24,684 bases of DNA from Alphaproteobacteria bacterium (GTDB taxonomy: Bacteria; Pseudomonadota; Alphaproteobacteria; Rhizobiales; Aestuariivirgaceae): contig JAPLOT010000234.1 in assembly GCA_026400595.1 (NCBI GenBank), positions 1 through 24,684 on the forward strand, given 5' to 3'. Below, one piece after another: positions 1-10,343 of this stretch; the stretch's first letter is position 1, and each line of letters opens with the position of its first letter. Both the position numbers and the translations under genes were made by a program. The notes beneath the pieces are model-generated. The model was not told the DNA's origin, did not search any database, and saw only the letters and a program-made list of their open reading frames with translations.

Positions 1-323
1 GCGACGATGCGGTCGCGGCGTTCGATGCCGGCAGCCAGCAGCTCGTCGCAGACATAGGCAAGCTGCGTGAAGGTCTTGGTTCCCTCGCCCGGCGGCACGA
101 CGACCGCATGCGAAGCGATGCCTGCGGCGGCCAGCGAGTCCTGCAGGGTCCGCAGGTGGGCCTCCGCGACGTTGCGGTCGGTGACGATGGCGGTCATTGG
201 CCGCCGGAGCAGGGGTCGGACGATGCGGCCGGCACCGGACAGCAGGCCTTCGCCGATGACGATGTCGTAGCTGCGGTCGCCGAGTGCGACGGCCACGGTC
301 TGGAGGTTTTCCTGGTCAGTCAT
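1..323 (-). CDS. aroB: 3-dehydroquinate synthase, N-terminal part (cut by window edge)
   Basis: This is the second enzyme of the shikimate pathway; it cyclises DAHP to 3-dehydroquinate in the cytosol using NAD and a divalent metal. About 107 codons are visible. The translation opens MTDQENLQTVAVALGDRSYD and later shows PPGEGTKTF and LLAAGIERRDRIVA, which is the usual AroB N-terminal half just before the glycine-rich LGGGV stretch that falls outside the window. The start ATG (323-321) lies inside the end of aroK: the two genes share 8 bases, which suggests translational coupling. The aroK-aroB order is the common proteobacterial arrangement. The remaining roughly 260 residues lie beyond position 1. 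Confidence 0.93.
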   Translation of the reverse strand, partial: MTDQENLQTVAVALGDRSYDIVIGEGLLSGAGRIVRPLLRRPMTAIVTDRNVAEAHLRTLQDSLAAAGIASHAVVVPPGEGTKTFTQLAYVCDELLAAGIERRDRIV

Positions 324-903
324 TCTTCCACCGGTCCCAGCCGTCCCATTGCGCCAGGGCGCGGACAACGTCATTGACCATCTGTCCGTGCTGGACGTCA
401 CGGCTTTCGACCGTAACGTCCGCCAGGGCATAGATCGGGTAGCGCTTTCCGATCAGCTCGCGCATCACGGTTTCCGGGTCGCGCTCCTGCAGCAGCGGTC
501 GTCCCGGCCGCTTGGCCACGCGTTTCATCAGCAGCGGCAGTTCGGCGCGCAGCCAGACCGAGACGCCCTCGGCGGCAATCCGCGCCCGGGTCTCGTCATT
601 CATGAAGGCCCCGCCGCCGGTGGCCAGAACCTGCGCACCCTGTCCGAGCAGGCGGGCAATCACCCGGCGTTCGCCCTCGCGGAAATAGGCCTCGCCATGA
701 TCGGCAAAGATTTCGGGTATGGTCTTGCCCGCTGCCGTCTCGATCTCCAGATCGGCATCGACGAAGGGAATACCCAGCTTTTCGGCCAGGCGCCGGCCGA
801 CGCTCGACTTTCCGGCCCCCATGAGCCCGACCAGCACGATGGGGTGGGACCCCAGGCACTCGCGGACGGTCTCGGCCTCCTTAGCGATGGAACGGCGCGC
901 CAT
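316..903 (-). CDS. aroK: Shikimate kinase
   Basis: The enzyme phosphorylates shikimate at the 3-OH with ATP in aromatic amino acid synthesis. The 195-residue product has a P-loop GLMGAGKS at residues 26-33, then VDADLEIE (the Asp that binds Mg/shikimate), the FREGERRVI region, the ATGGGAF motif that contacts shikimate, and a lid region KRPGRPLL. I chose the ATG at 903 because it has a GGAG/AGGG-rich leader and gives a protein close to family length. A TTG at 957 would add 18 residues with no family character. It overlaps aroB by 8 bases and is divergent from the small gene at 1012, with about 108 bases between them that must hold both promoters. Confidence 0.95.
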   Translation of the reverse strand: MARRSIAKEAETVRECLGSHPIVLVGLMGAGKSSVGRRLAEKLGIPFVDADLEIETAAGKTIPEIFADHGEAYFREGERRVIARLLGQGAQVLATGGGAFMNDETRARIAAEGVSVWLRAELPLLMKRVAKRPGRPLLQERDPETVMRELIGKRYPIYALADVTVESRDVQHGQMVNDVVRALAQWDGWDRWKND

Positions 904-1011
904 GACTCCAACCCTGAACTTGACCCCGCTTCTATCGCGGGGTGCCTGCCATCGCAAAGCCTTTCCGTTTCGCTGCGTCCTCGGTTAATCTCGGCGCCTC
1001 AGGGTGGATTC

Positions 1012-1155
1012 ATGCCGGACACGATTCGATTTATACTGGTCATCGCGACGATCGGCGGCGTCATTTACGGGGGCGCATGGCTGCTGGCGAATTTTCCGCC
1101 GGAGCAGACCGAGATCGTTAAGGCGCTTCCCTCCGAGAAGCTGCGGCAGCGCTGA
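1012..1155 (+). CDS. Small single-pass membrane protein (47 aa), unknown function
   Basis: The 47-residue protein starts at an ATG preceded by AGGGTGG at a good distance. Residues about 6-26 form one hydrophobic helix (IRFILVIATIGGVIYGGAWL), followed by a short polar tail that begins FPPEQTEI and ends in EKLRQR. I know of similar tiny proteins at the same place, between aroK and xerD, in other Hyphomicrobiales, but cannot assign a function. Its stop is separated from the xerD start by a single base, so it is probably translated and co-transcribed with xerD. Topology is probably N-in with a periplasmic tail, but this is inferred only from hydrophobicity. It is easily missed by gene finders because of its length. 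Confidence 0.72.
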   Translation: MPDTIRFILVIATIGGVIYGGAWLLANFPPEQTEIVKALPSEKLRQR

Positions 1156-1156
1156 G

Positions 1157-2083
1157 ATGGCAGGAGCCGACCGGCTGGTCTCGCGGTTCCTCGAAATGCT
1201 GGCTGCCGAGCGCGGTGCTGCCCGGAACACGATCTCGGCCTACAGCCGCGATCTCGAAGCCTATGGTGACTACCTGCAGCAGCATGGACGCCGGCTCAAG
1301 GATGCCGCGCCTGATGATATCCGCAATTACCTTGCAGTGCTGGAGGCCCATGGCATGGCGCGCAGCACCGCGGCCCGCAAGCTCTCCTGCATCCGCCAGT
1401 TCCACCGCTTCCTGCACGGCGACGGGCTGGCGGTTGACAATCCGGCGACCGCGATCGCCAGTCCCCGGAGTGCAAGGTCCCTGCCCAAGACGATCGACAA
1501 GAAGGACGTTGAGCAGCTGATCGCCGCCGCGCGAGGCCGGCTGGCGCGCGCCGAGGGCAAGTCGGTGTTCAAGGCCTGGCGCATGCTCTGCCTGATGGAG
1601 CTTCTCTATGCCACGGGACTGCGCGTGTCAGAGCTGGTCGGCCTCTCGGTCCGCGCGGCGCGGGCCGAACGCGACTTCCTGACCGTGAAGGGCAAGGGCG
1701 GGCGCGAGCGGCTGGTGCCGGTCTCCGCCAGCGCCCGCGACGTGCTGGACGGCTATCTCGAGGTCCTGGGACGGCAGGAGGGCGGCGAGGGCAAATGGCT
1801 GTTTCCCTCCTCCGGCCAGTCGGGCCACCTGACGCGACAGCACTTCGCCCTTTCGCTGAAGGATCTGGCCCGCGAGGCCGGGATTGATGCCGCAAAGCTC
1901 TCTCCGCACGTGCTGCGCCACGGCTTCGCCAGCCACCTCCTGGCCGGGGGCGCGGACCTGCGGGCGGTCCAGCAGATGCTGGGCCATGCGGACATATCGA
2001 CAACACAAATCTACACCCATGTGCAGTCAGAGCGGTTGCGGCAGGTGGTCGAAACCCATCACCCTCTCGCCAAGAAAAGTTGA
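1157..2083 (+). CDS. xerD: Tyrosine recombinase XerD (site-specific chromosome dimer resolution)
   Basis: XerD acts with XerC at dif to resolve chromosome dimers at division. The 308-residue product has the N-terminal SAM-like core-binding domain (about 1-100, with RNTISAYSRDL) and the C-terminal catalytic domain. The full catalytic set is visible: R156 in ATGLRVSEL, K180 in VKGKGGRER, H251 and R254 in HVLRHGFASHLL, H277 in LGHADIS, and nucleophile Y286 in QIYTHV. The start ATG at 1157 gives a standard N-terminus and lies one base after the preceding small gene. XerC and XerD are hard to separate by eye. The call of XerD rests on the aroK/accA neighbourhood, typical for xerD in this group. 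Confidence 0.92.
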   Translation: MAGADRLVSRFLEMLAAERGAARNTISAYSRDLEAYGDYLQQHGRRLKDAAPDDIRNYLAVLEAHGMARSTAARKLSCIRQFHRFLHGDGLAVDNPATAIASPRSARSLPKTIDKKDVEQLIAAARGRLARAEGKSVFKAWRMLCLMELLYATGLRVSELVGLSVRAARAERDFLTVKGKGGRERLVPVSASARDVLDGYLEVLGRQEGGEGKWLFPSSGQSGHLTRQHFALSLKDLAREAGIDAAKLSPHVLRHGFASHLLAGGADLRAVQQMLGHADISTTQIYTHVQSERLRQVVETHHPLAKKS

Positions 2084-2137
2084 CTTCCCGGACGCGGACG
2101 GCCAGTTATCGGCCTTTCCAAGGATCGATCCACTGTC

Positions 2138-3091
2138 ATGCCAAGTTTTCTCGATTTTGAAGCGCCGGTCGCCGAACTCGAAGGCAAGATTGCCGAACTG
2201 CGCGCGATCGCCGCCGGCGACAAGACCGTCTCCATCGCGGAAGAGGTGAAGTCGCTCGAGAAGAAGGCTGCCAAGAGCCTGTCTGATCTCTATCAGAACC
2301 TCGATCCCTGGCAGAAGGCCCAGGTGGCCCGCCATCCCGAGCGGCCGCATGCCACCGACTATATCGGGTCTCTCATCACCGAGTTCACGCCCATGGCGGG
2401 CGACCGCAAGTTCGCCGAGGACTTTGCGGTAATCGGCGGGCTTGGCCGTTTCCGGGGCGAGCCCGTCATGGTCATCGGTCAAGAGAAGGGCAACGATACC
2501 GCCTCCCGCCTCAAGCGCAACTTCGGCATGGCGCGGCCCGAAGGTTACCGCAAGGCGGTCCGCCTGATGGAGCTGGCCGAGCGGTTCGGTCTGCCGGTGA
2601 TCACCCTCGTCGATACCGCTGGCGCCTATCCCGGCATCGATGCCGAGGAACGCGGCCAGGCCGAAGCCATCGCGCGCGCCACCGACTGCTGCCTTGGCCT
2701 CGGTGTTCCATTGGTTTCCGTGATCATCGGCGAAGGCGGGTCAGGCGGTGCCATCGCGATCGCGACGGCCAATACGGTGCTGATGCTGGAGCATGCGATC
2801 TACAGCGTGATCTCGCCCGAGGGTGCGGCGTCCATCCTGTGGCGCGATGCGGCCCGCGCCAAGGATGCCGCCGCCGCGATGAAGATCACGGCGCAGGACC
2901 TCAAGAAGCTTGGCATCATCGACGAGATCATCAGCGAGCCGCTGGGTGGGGCGCATCGCGGCCGGGCCGACGTGATCGCCGCAACGGGCGAGGCGCTCAG
3001 CCGGACGCTGAAGGCCTATCGCAATGTTTCGGGAGATGTGCTGCGGACGCAGCGCCGCGAGAAGTTCCTGGCAATTGGCAGAAGTCTGTGA
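2138..3091 (+). CDS. accA: Acetyl-CoA carboxylase carboxyltransferase subunit alpha
   Basis: AccA pairs with AccD to transfer CO2 from biotin to acetyl-CoA, giving malonyl-CoA for fatty-acid synthesis. The 317-residue protein is family length. It has the N-terminal coiled helix (LEGKIAELRAIA), PHATDYI at about 70, the DTAGAYPG motif at 159-166 and the oxyanion-hole loop GEGGSGGA at 198-205, then ISPEGAASILW. The gene lies 54 bases after xerD. A GGATCGATCC palindrome at 2122-2131 overlaps the only SD-like sequence (AAGGA at 2120-2124), which sits rather far from the ATG. The 3' end is convergent with the pilin gene, 6 bases away. Confidence 0.96.
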   Translation: MPSFLDFEAPVAELEGKIAELRAIAAGDKTVSIAEEVKSLEKKAAKSLSDLYQNLDPWQKAQVARHPERPHATDYIGSLITEFTPMAGDRKFAEDFAVIGGLGRFRGEPVMVIGQEKGNDTASRLKRNFGMARPEGYRKAVRLMELAERFGLPVITLVDTAGAYPGIDAEERGQAEAIARATDCCLGLGVPLVSVIIGEGGSGGAIAIATANTVLMLEHAIYSVISPEGAASILWRDAARAKDAAAAMKITAQDLKKLGIIDEIISEPLGGAHRGRADVIAATGEALSRTLKAYRNVSGDVLRTQRREKFLAIGRSL

Positions 3092-3097
3092 GCCAGA

Positions 3098-3295
3098 TCA
3101 GTTGAAACTGTCGAAGAGGCCCCGGATCGTCGCATAGAGAGAGGCAACGCCCGACGTCGTGTCGCTCAGCACCGGAACGATCATCACACCCATGATTGAT
3201 GCGATCAGGGCATATTCGATCGCGGTCGCACCCTTCGAATCCCGGAGGAATTTGCCAAACTTGCCTGCAATGTGTGTCACGTCTCGGGGCTCCAT
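3098..3295 (-). CDS. Flp/Fap-type pilin subunit (orphan)
   Basis: This is a small class IVb (Flp/tight-adherence) pilin precursor, 65 residues long. It has a 22-residue basic leader ending SKG, then ATAIEYALIA. This is the Flp prepilin-peptidase site (cleavage after G22, with Glu at +5 followed by Tyr), leading into a hydrophobic helix of about 20 residues that would form the filament core, and a short C-terminal tail ending LFDSFN. No cpa/tad assembly genes are in the window, so it stands alone. It would depend on a tad locus elsewhere or be one of several flp paralogues. The start at 3295 gives the expected leader length, but its SD is weak. It sits between accA and an AT-rich gap. Confidence 0.88.
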   Translation of the reverse strand: MEPRDVTHIAGKFGKFLRDSKGATAIEYALIASIMGVMIVPVLSDTTSGVASLYATIRGLFDSFN

Positions 3296-3591
3296 CGCAT
3301 CCGGTGGTACCGGCTTTAGATACGGATGTTAAACCATGGATCGTTTCAAGGAGTCCTTAATGTGGAACTTAAGATTGTCGGTCGGTGTTTCTGTTTGTGT
3401 TTATGTAGGTGCCTACACCTGCTGAAAATGGCGCTTTTTTCTGATTTTTCAGGCCTCCCAAGGTTAACCTTAAATTGAGGCGTTCTGCCTTTGTGATCAC
3501 GCCGGGACGCGAAACTGTGACCGGCCGCCGCCTTGTGACGGCGCGGAATGCCACCTAAGTCTCAAAACAAATCAATTTGAAGGAGAACAGG
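3296..3591. other. AT-rich intergenic region between divergent pilin and multicopper oxidase genes
   Basis: These 296 bases carry no convincing gene and are clearly more AT-rich than the surroundings, especially 3340-3480. Visible structure includes a perfect 12-bp palindrome AAGGTTAACCTT at 3460-3471, a short hairpin AGGTG-CCTA-CACCT at 3407-3420, a small CTGA-TTTT-TCAG hairpin at 3441-3452 and a GTGATCAC palindrome at 3493-3500. Two TTAA tetramers 8 bases apart (3357-3360 and 3369-3372) resemble, but do not match, the CtrA TTAA-N7-TTAA box. The region must contain promoters for both flanking genes. I could not place them reliably. Confidence 0.55.
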
Positions 3592-5025
3592 ATGCTCACG
3601 CGGCGGGCGATCTTGGCCGGATTGGGTGGACTGTCGGCCATGCTGGGCCCAGCTGGCCCGGCAAGGGCCGGAACCCGGCGCAATCTTTCCATCGAGTCGC
3701 GCACGCTTGACGTGCAGGGCCGCGCTGCAAAGGTCTATGGGCTGAGCGTCAACGGCGAGTTCAGAGGTCTGGACCTTTTGCTGGGCGAACAGTTCAACGT
3801 TCGATTAACCAACAATCTCGATGTCGAATCCCTGATTCACTGGCATGGCCTGACGCCACCGGTTCAGTTCGATGGGGTTCCGATGCTGTCGCAGGCGCCA
3901 CTCCGGCCGGGTGCAGCCTTCGACTATGACTTTCCGGTCCTGCAATCCGGCACGCACTGGATGCATTCCCATGTCGGCTTGCAGGAACAGCAGCTGCTGG
4001 CCGCGCCGCTGATCGTGCGCGAGACCGGCACGCCGGTCTTCGACGAGCAGGAGCATGTCGTGATGCTGCATGACTTCACGTTCCGCGACCCGGCGGAGAT
4101 CCTTGCCGAACTTAAGGGCGGCGGCGGCGCGCATGCGGCCCATGCCGGCCATGGGGTGGATCATTCGAAGATGGATCATGCCGCCCAGCCGGCGGCACCG
4201 GCGATGTCCGGCGCCATGCTGAACGACGTGGTCTATGATGCCTATCTCGCCAATGATCGCACCCTCGACGATCCGGAGACTCTCCGGGTCGAAAAGGGAG
4301 GCTGGCTCAAGCTGCGCATCATCAATGGTGCCAGCGCATCCAACATGTGGATCGATCTTGGCGCCCTGACCGGCAGCCTGGTGGCCGTCGACGGCCATGC
4401 CATTCATCCCATTCCCGGCTCGCGTTTCCCGCTCGCGATCGCCCAGCGCGCCGACATCCGGCTGCAGATACCCAGGGAAGGCGGCGCTTTCCCCATCCTG
4501 TTCCGGCCCGAAGGTATCAGCGCGCGTACCGGCATCGTGCTGACCACGCCGGATGCCGCGGTCCAGCGGATTGCCGCGACGGCCGATGTTGCGCCCGCAT
4601 TGGACCTCAGCTTCGAGCGCAGCTTCAGGGCCGTTGCCCAGCTTCCGGACGAACCTGTCACGCGCACCGAGATGCTGATGCTCACCGGCGGCGACGCCGG
4701 TTACAACTGGGGCCTCAACGGAAAGTCATCGATGCATGACGTGCTGTTCACCGTGCGCATGGGCGAGCGGGTGGAGGTCATGATGCACAACATGACCTCG
4801 ATGTCTCATCCCATGCATCTGCATGGCCACTACTTCAAGGTGGTTGCCATCGGTTCCGAGCGCATCGATGGCGCCGTGCGGGACACGGTCCTGGTGCCGC
4901 CGGGCGAAACCGTCACAATTGCCTTCGATGCCAACAATCCAGGAAATTGGGCCTTCCACTGCCACCATGTCTATCACATGAACGCCGGCATGATGGGGGC
5001 AATTGCCTATCGCGACGCGGCCTAG
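3592..5025 (+). CDS. Tat-exported multicopper oxidase (CopA/laccase-like)
   Basis: This is a periplasmic three-cupredoxin oxidase, probably oxidising Cu(I) or phenolic/metal substrates with O2. The 477-residue product starts at ATG 3592 with AGGAG six bases upstream. A twin-arginine signal (LTRRAILAGLGG, then PARA, cleavage after about A26) is present. All copper-ligand blocks are visible: HWHG (83-86), WMHSHVG (H125, H127), HPMHLHG (H406, H409, H411) and HCHHVYHMNAGM (H456, C457, H458, H462, axial M467). An insert at about 178-200 is rich in His and Met (GAHAAHAGHGVDHSKMDH), typical of copper-handling members. No copB, copper sensor or chaperone gene is adjacent. The true substrate cannot be told from the sequence, but the oxidase assignment is secure. 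Confidence 0.92.
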   Translation: MLTRRAILAGLGGLSAMLGPAGPARAGTRRNLSIESRTLDVQGRAAKVYGLSVNGEFRGLDLLLGEQFNVRLTNNLDVESLIHWHGLTPPVQFDGVPMLSQAPLRPGAAFDYDFPVLQSGTHWMHSHVGLQEQQLLAAPLIVRETGTPVFDEQEHVVMLHDFTFRDPAEILAELKGGGGAHAAHAGHGVDHSKMDHAAQPAAPAMSGAMLNDVVYDAYLANDRTLDDPETLRVEKGGWLKLRIINGASASNMWIDLGALTGSLVAVDGHAIHPIPGSRFPLAIAQRADIRLQIPREGGAFPILFRPEGISARTGIVLTTPDAAVQRIAATADVAPALDLSFERSFRAVAQLPDEPVTRTEMLMLTGGDAGYNWGLNGKSSMHDVLFTVRMGERVEVMMHNMTSMSHPMHLHGHYFKVVAIGSERIDGAVRDTVLVPPGETVTIAFDANNPGNWAFHCHHVYHMNAGMMGAIAYRDAA

Positions 5026-5037
5026 AACCGCGCTGCT

Positions 5038-7761
<2,724 letters not shown>

Positions 7762-8099
7762 GTGATTCGCATCCTTCAGGGGAGGGCGATGGGCCCCGGG
7801 AAATGCCGCTTTCTAGTCAAGTTGTCCGGCGGGGGCAATTGGCCGTCTCGTGGCACGTTCCGACATAGGCCCATGGCTGCGCCATTTCAATGTGTTGCAT
7901 CTGGGCAACAGCTCTTGCAATCCGCTATTTGCGCGGATTCCGCCCCTTGCAAGGGCAGGTGGGCCGGACCAATGTGCGCCGTCGGTTTTCGGCCCCGGAC
8001 AGATTCTCCGGGGGGCATATTCTTGCCTTGTTTGACGCCCAAGAGGCGGCGGAACGCGGTTCGAATGTCCGTGAACCGGACCTGCAATCGGTGGATTTA
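7762..8099. other. Intergenic region between divergent secA and parvulin isomerase genes
   Basis: These 338 bases have no gene I can support. They must hold two outward promoters, neither of which I could place with confidence. Structural elements: a 7-bp stem AATCCGC/GCGGATT around loop TATTTGC at 7919-7939, immediately followed by a perfect 12-bp palindrome CCCTTGCAAGGG at 7944-7955; the sequence CTTGCAA also occurs just before the hairpin (7914-7920). Closer to the isomerase gene, GTCCG-TGAAC-CGGAC forms another short inverted repeat. Whether the region carries a regulatory RNA such as a secM-like leader for secA cannot be shown. No secM-like peptide was seen upstream of secA. Confidence 0.5.
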
Positions 8100-9071
8100 A
8101 TGCTGCGACTTAACACGATCCTGAGAACGTCCTTGCTGGCCAGTGCGCTCGCCGTGACCTGGCCGCTGGCGGGTTCCGCCCAGGAAGCGAAGGAAGACAA
8201 GGTCATCGCCATCGTCAACGGGCATGAAATCCGTACGTCCGAAGTCCAGATGGCAACCGACGATATCGTCGGCCAGCTTCCCGACCTGCCGCCCAAGCTG
8301 CGCTATCCCTTCGTGGTCGAGTACCTCATCGAGCGTCATCTGCTGGCGCAGTATGCGGTGAAGGAAGGAATCGCCGAAACCGACGAGTACAAGCGCCGCC
8401 TGGCACTCTATCAGGCCAAGGCTCTGCGCGATGCCTACTTCTTCCAGACCATCCGTCCGCAGGTGACGGAGGAGATGATCAAGGCAGCCTATGACGAGGA
8501 AGCCGCGAAGGTGGCGCAGACTGAGCGCATCCGCGCCCGGCACATCTTGTTGGGCACCGAGAAAGAGGCCCAGGACATTCTCGACAGGCTGAACAAGGGC
8601 GAGGATTTCGCCACGCTGGCCAAGCAGTACAGCCTCGACGGATCGAAGGATTATGGTGGCGATCTGGGTTACTTCACGGCGCCCGAAATGGTTGTGGAGT
8701 TCTCGACGGCGGCCTTCGCGCTGAAGGCCGGGGAAATCTCGCAGCCGGTGAAGACCGACTTTGGCTGGCACATCATCAAGCTGGAAGACCGGAAGATGGG
8801 GGCGGCCCAGCCTTATGATCAGGTCAAGTCGGCCATCCGCAACGTGCTGCTGCGCCGCAAGGTGCAGGAGGCGATGGACAAGATCCGTGCAGCCTCGAAG
8901 GTCGAGATCGTCGACGAGGATCTCAAGAAATACGCCGAGGATGCCGCCAAAGCGGCCAAGACATTCCAGGACAAGCAGGCCGGCCAGGCAGGTCAGACCG
9001 TCGTCCCGGCTGCGGAGGGCGGTGATGCGCCGGCCACCACTGGCAAGGGCGATCTCCAGCTCCAGCAATAG
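8100..9071 (+). CDS. Periplasmic parvulin-type peptidyl-prolyl cis-trans isomerase
   Basis: This is a SurA/PrsA/PpiD-like foldase for exported proteins. The 323-residue product has an N-terminal signal peptide (basic MLRLNTILR, hydrophobic LLASALAVTWPLAG, cleavage near GSA/Q27), a SurA-N-like helical chaperone segment (about 33-135), and one parvulin (rotamase) domain at about 143-232 with RARHILL, DFATLAKQYS, GGDLGYF and FGWHIIKLED. An Ala/Lys/Gln-rich C-terminal tail follows (about 275-323). The ATG at 8100 is preceded by GGTGGA. It is the first gene of a probable parvulin-argJ-mutT operon (33-base gap to argJ) and divergent from secA, consistent with an export-linked role. Confidence 0.93.
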   Translation: MLRLNTILRTSLLASALAVTWPLAGSAQEAKEDKVIAIVNGHEIRTSEVQMATDDIVGQLPDLPPKLRYPFVVEYLIERHLLAQYAVKEGIAETDEYKRRLALYQAKALRDAYFFQTIRPQVTEEMIKAAYDEEAAKVAQTERIRARHILLGTEKEAQDILDRLNKGEDFATLAKQYSLDGSKDYGGDLGYFTAPEMVVEFSTAAFALKAGEISQPVKTDFGWHIIKLEDRKMGAAQPYDQVKSAIRNVLLRRKVQEAMDKIRAASKVEIVDEDLKKYAEDAAKAAKTFQDKQAGQAGQTVVPAAEGGDAPATTGKGDLQLQQ

Positions 9072-9104
9072 GTTTCGTCGTCCAGGCTAGCGAGGGGGCT
9101 GTCG

Positions 9105-10343
9105 ATGGGACATCAGGTTTCGCCACTGGCGCCAGAGCGCTTTCCCGAGCTTCCGCCGATTGACGGTGTGCGGCTGGCGACTGGCGAGACGGGTATCCGC
9201 TACAAGAACCGTCCCGACGTGCTTTTGGCGGTCATGGATCCGGGCACCGCGGTGGCGGGCTGCTTTACCAAATCCAAGTCGCGGTCGGCCCCGGTCGATT
9301 GGTGCGTCGAAAGTCTCGCGGCGGGCTTGGCCCGGGCCGTCGTGATCAACGCCGGCAATGCCAATGCCTTTACCGGCAAGGCGGGCGTGGCCACGGTGAA
9401 GGCCGTGGCGAGTGCCGCGGCCCGGCTATTGAAGTGCAAGCCGCACAACATCTATCAGGCCTCCACCGGCGTGATTGGCGAGCCGCTCAACCCGTCACCG
9501 ATCACCGCTGCACTTCCGCAGCTGATGGAAGCGGCGCGGCCTGACGCATGGAGCGAAGCCGCCCGCGCGATCATGACCACCGACACCTTCGCGAAGGCCT
9601 GCACGGTCACGGCGAAGCTCGACGGCAGGACGGTCACCATCAACGGCATCGCCAAGGGCTCGGGCATGATCGCGCCCGACATGGCGACCATGCTGGTCTT
9701 CATCTTCACCGATGCGGCAATTCCTCCAAGGGTCCTGCAGAAGCTTCTGTCGCGCAGCGTTGGCAGCAGCTTCAACTGCATCACCGTTGATGGCGATACC
9801 TCGACCTCGGACACCGTGCTGATGTTTGCAACCGGTGCAGCCGGAAAGCCGGTAAAGGCGCTGGCATCGGCAGCGGATGTCCGTCTCAAGGGCTTCGCCA
9901 AGGCGCTCGACAGCTTGTGCCTCGATCTTGCGCTGCAGGTTGCCAGGGACGGCGAAGGCGCGGAAAAGCTGATCGAGATCGCGGTCACCGGCGCCGAGAA
10001 CGACAGGGCGGCACATCGCATCGCCATGTCGATCGCCAATTCGCCCCTGGTGAAGACCGCCATAGCCGGCGAGGACGCGAACTGGGGCCGGGTCGTCATG
10101 GCCATCGGCAAGGCCGGCGAGAAGGCCATCCGCGACAAGCTGCGCATCACCATCGGCGGCGTTACCGTGGCGCGCAATGGTATGCGCGATCCGGCCTACA
10201 AGGAGGCCGAGATCATGCCGCACATGAAGGGGCGGCATGTGGTGATCACCGCAGACGTGGGCGTGGGCAAGGGCAAGGCGCGGGTCTGGACCTGCGACCT
10301 CACCCATCGCTACATCGACATCAACGGTTCCTACCGCAGCTGA
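9105..10343 (+). CDS. argJ: Glutamate N-acetyltransferase / amino-acid acetyltransferase ArgJ
   Basis: ArgJ recycles the acetyl group from N-acetylornithine to glutamate in arginine synthesis. Bifunctional forms also make N-acetylglutamate from acetyl-CoA. The 412-residue proenzyme has INAGNANAFTG (81-91), QASTGVIGEPL (118-128) and the self-cleavage site KGSGMIAPDMATML, where T195 becomes the N-terminal nucleophile of the beta chain. The TVDGDTSTSDT and GEDANWGRVVMAIGK motifs follow, and the C-terminus ends in DINGSYRS, typical of the family. The start has GAGGGGG nearby. Whether it is mono- or bifunctional cannot be decided here. Its stop overlaps the mutT start by one base (TGATG). Confidence 0.97.
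   Translation: MGHQVSPLAPERFPELPPIDGVRLATGETGIRYKNRPDVLLAVMDPGTAVAGCFTKSKSRSAPVDWCVESLAAGLARAVVINAGNANAFTGKAGVATVKAVASAAARLLKCKPHNIYQASTGVIGEPLNPSPITAALPQLMEAARPDAWSEAARAIMTTDTFAKACTVTAKLDGRTVTINGIAKGSGMIAPDMATMLVFIFTDAAIPPRVLQKLLSRSVGSSFNCITVDGDTSTSDTVLMFATGAAGKPVKALASAADVRLKGFAKALDSLCLDLALQVARDGEGAEKLIEIAVTGAENDRAAHRIAMSIANSPLVKTAIAGEDANWGRVVMAIGKAGEKAIRDKLRITIGGVTVARNGMRDPAYKEAEIMPHMKGRHVVITADVGVGKGKARVWTCDLTHRYIDINGSYRS

Noticed and set aside
2080..2110. Sigma-70 promoter for accA starting at TTGACT
   Set aside because: The -35 is reasonable but no acceptable -10 is found at 16-18 bases; it overlaps the xerD stop and may be chance.
3357..3372. CtrA-like box upstream of the pilin gene
   Set aside because: The TTAA tetramers are 8 rather than 7 bases apart and no second site matches, so I do not claim it.
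3369..3554. 61-codon minus-strand frame in the AT-rich gap
   Set aside because: No ribosome site, no recognisable motif and composition typical of translated non-coding DNA.
7762..8099. secM-like arrest peptide or other leader gene for secA
   Set aside because: No short reading frame with a ribosome site and arrest-like sequence precedes secA on the minus strand.
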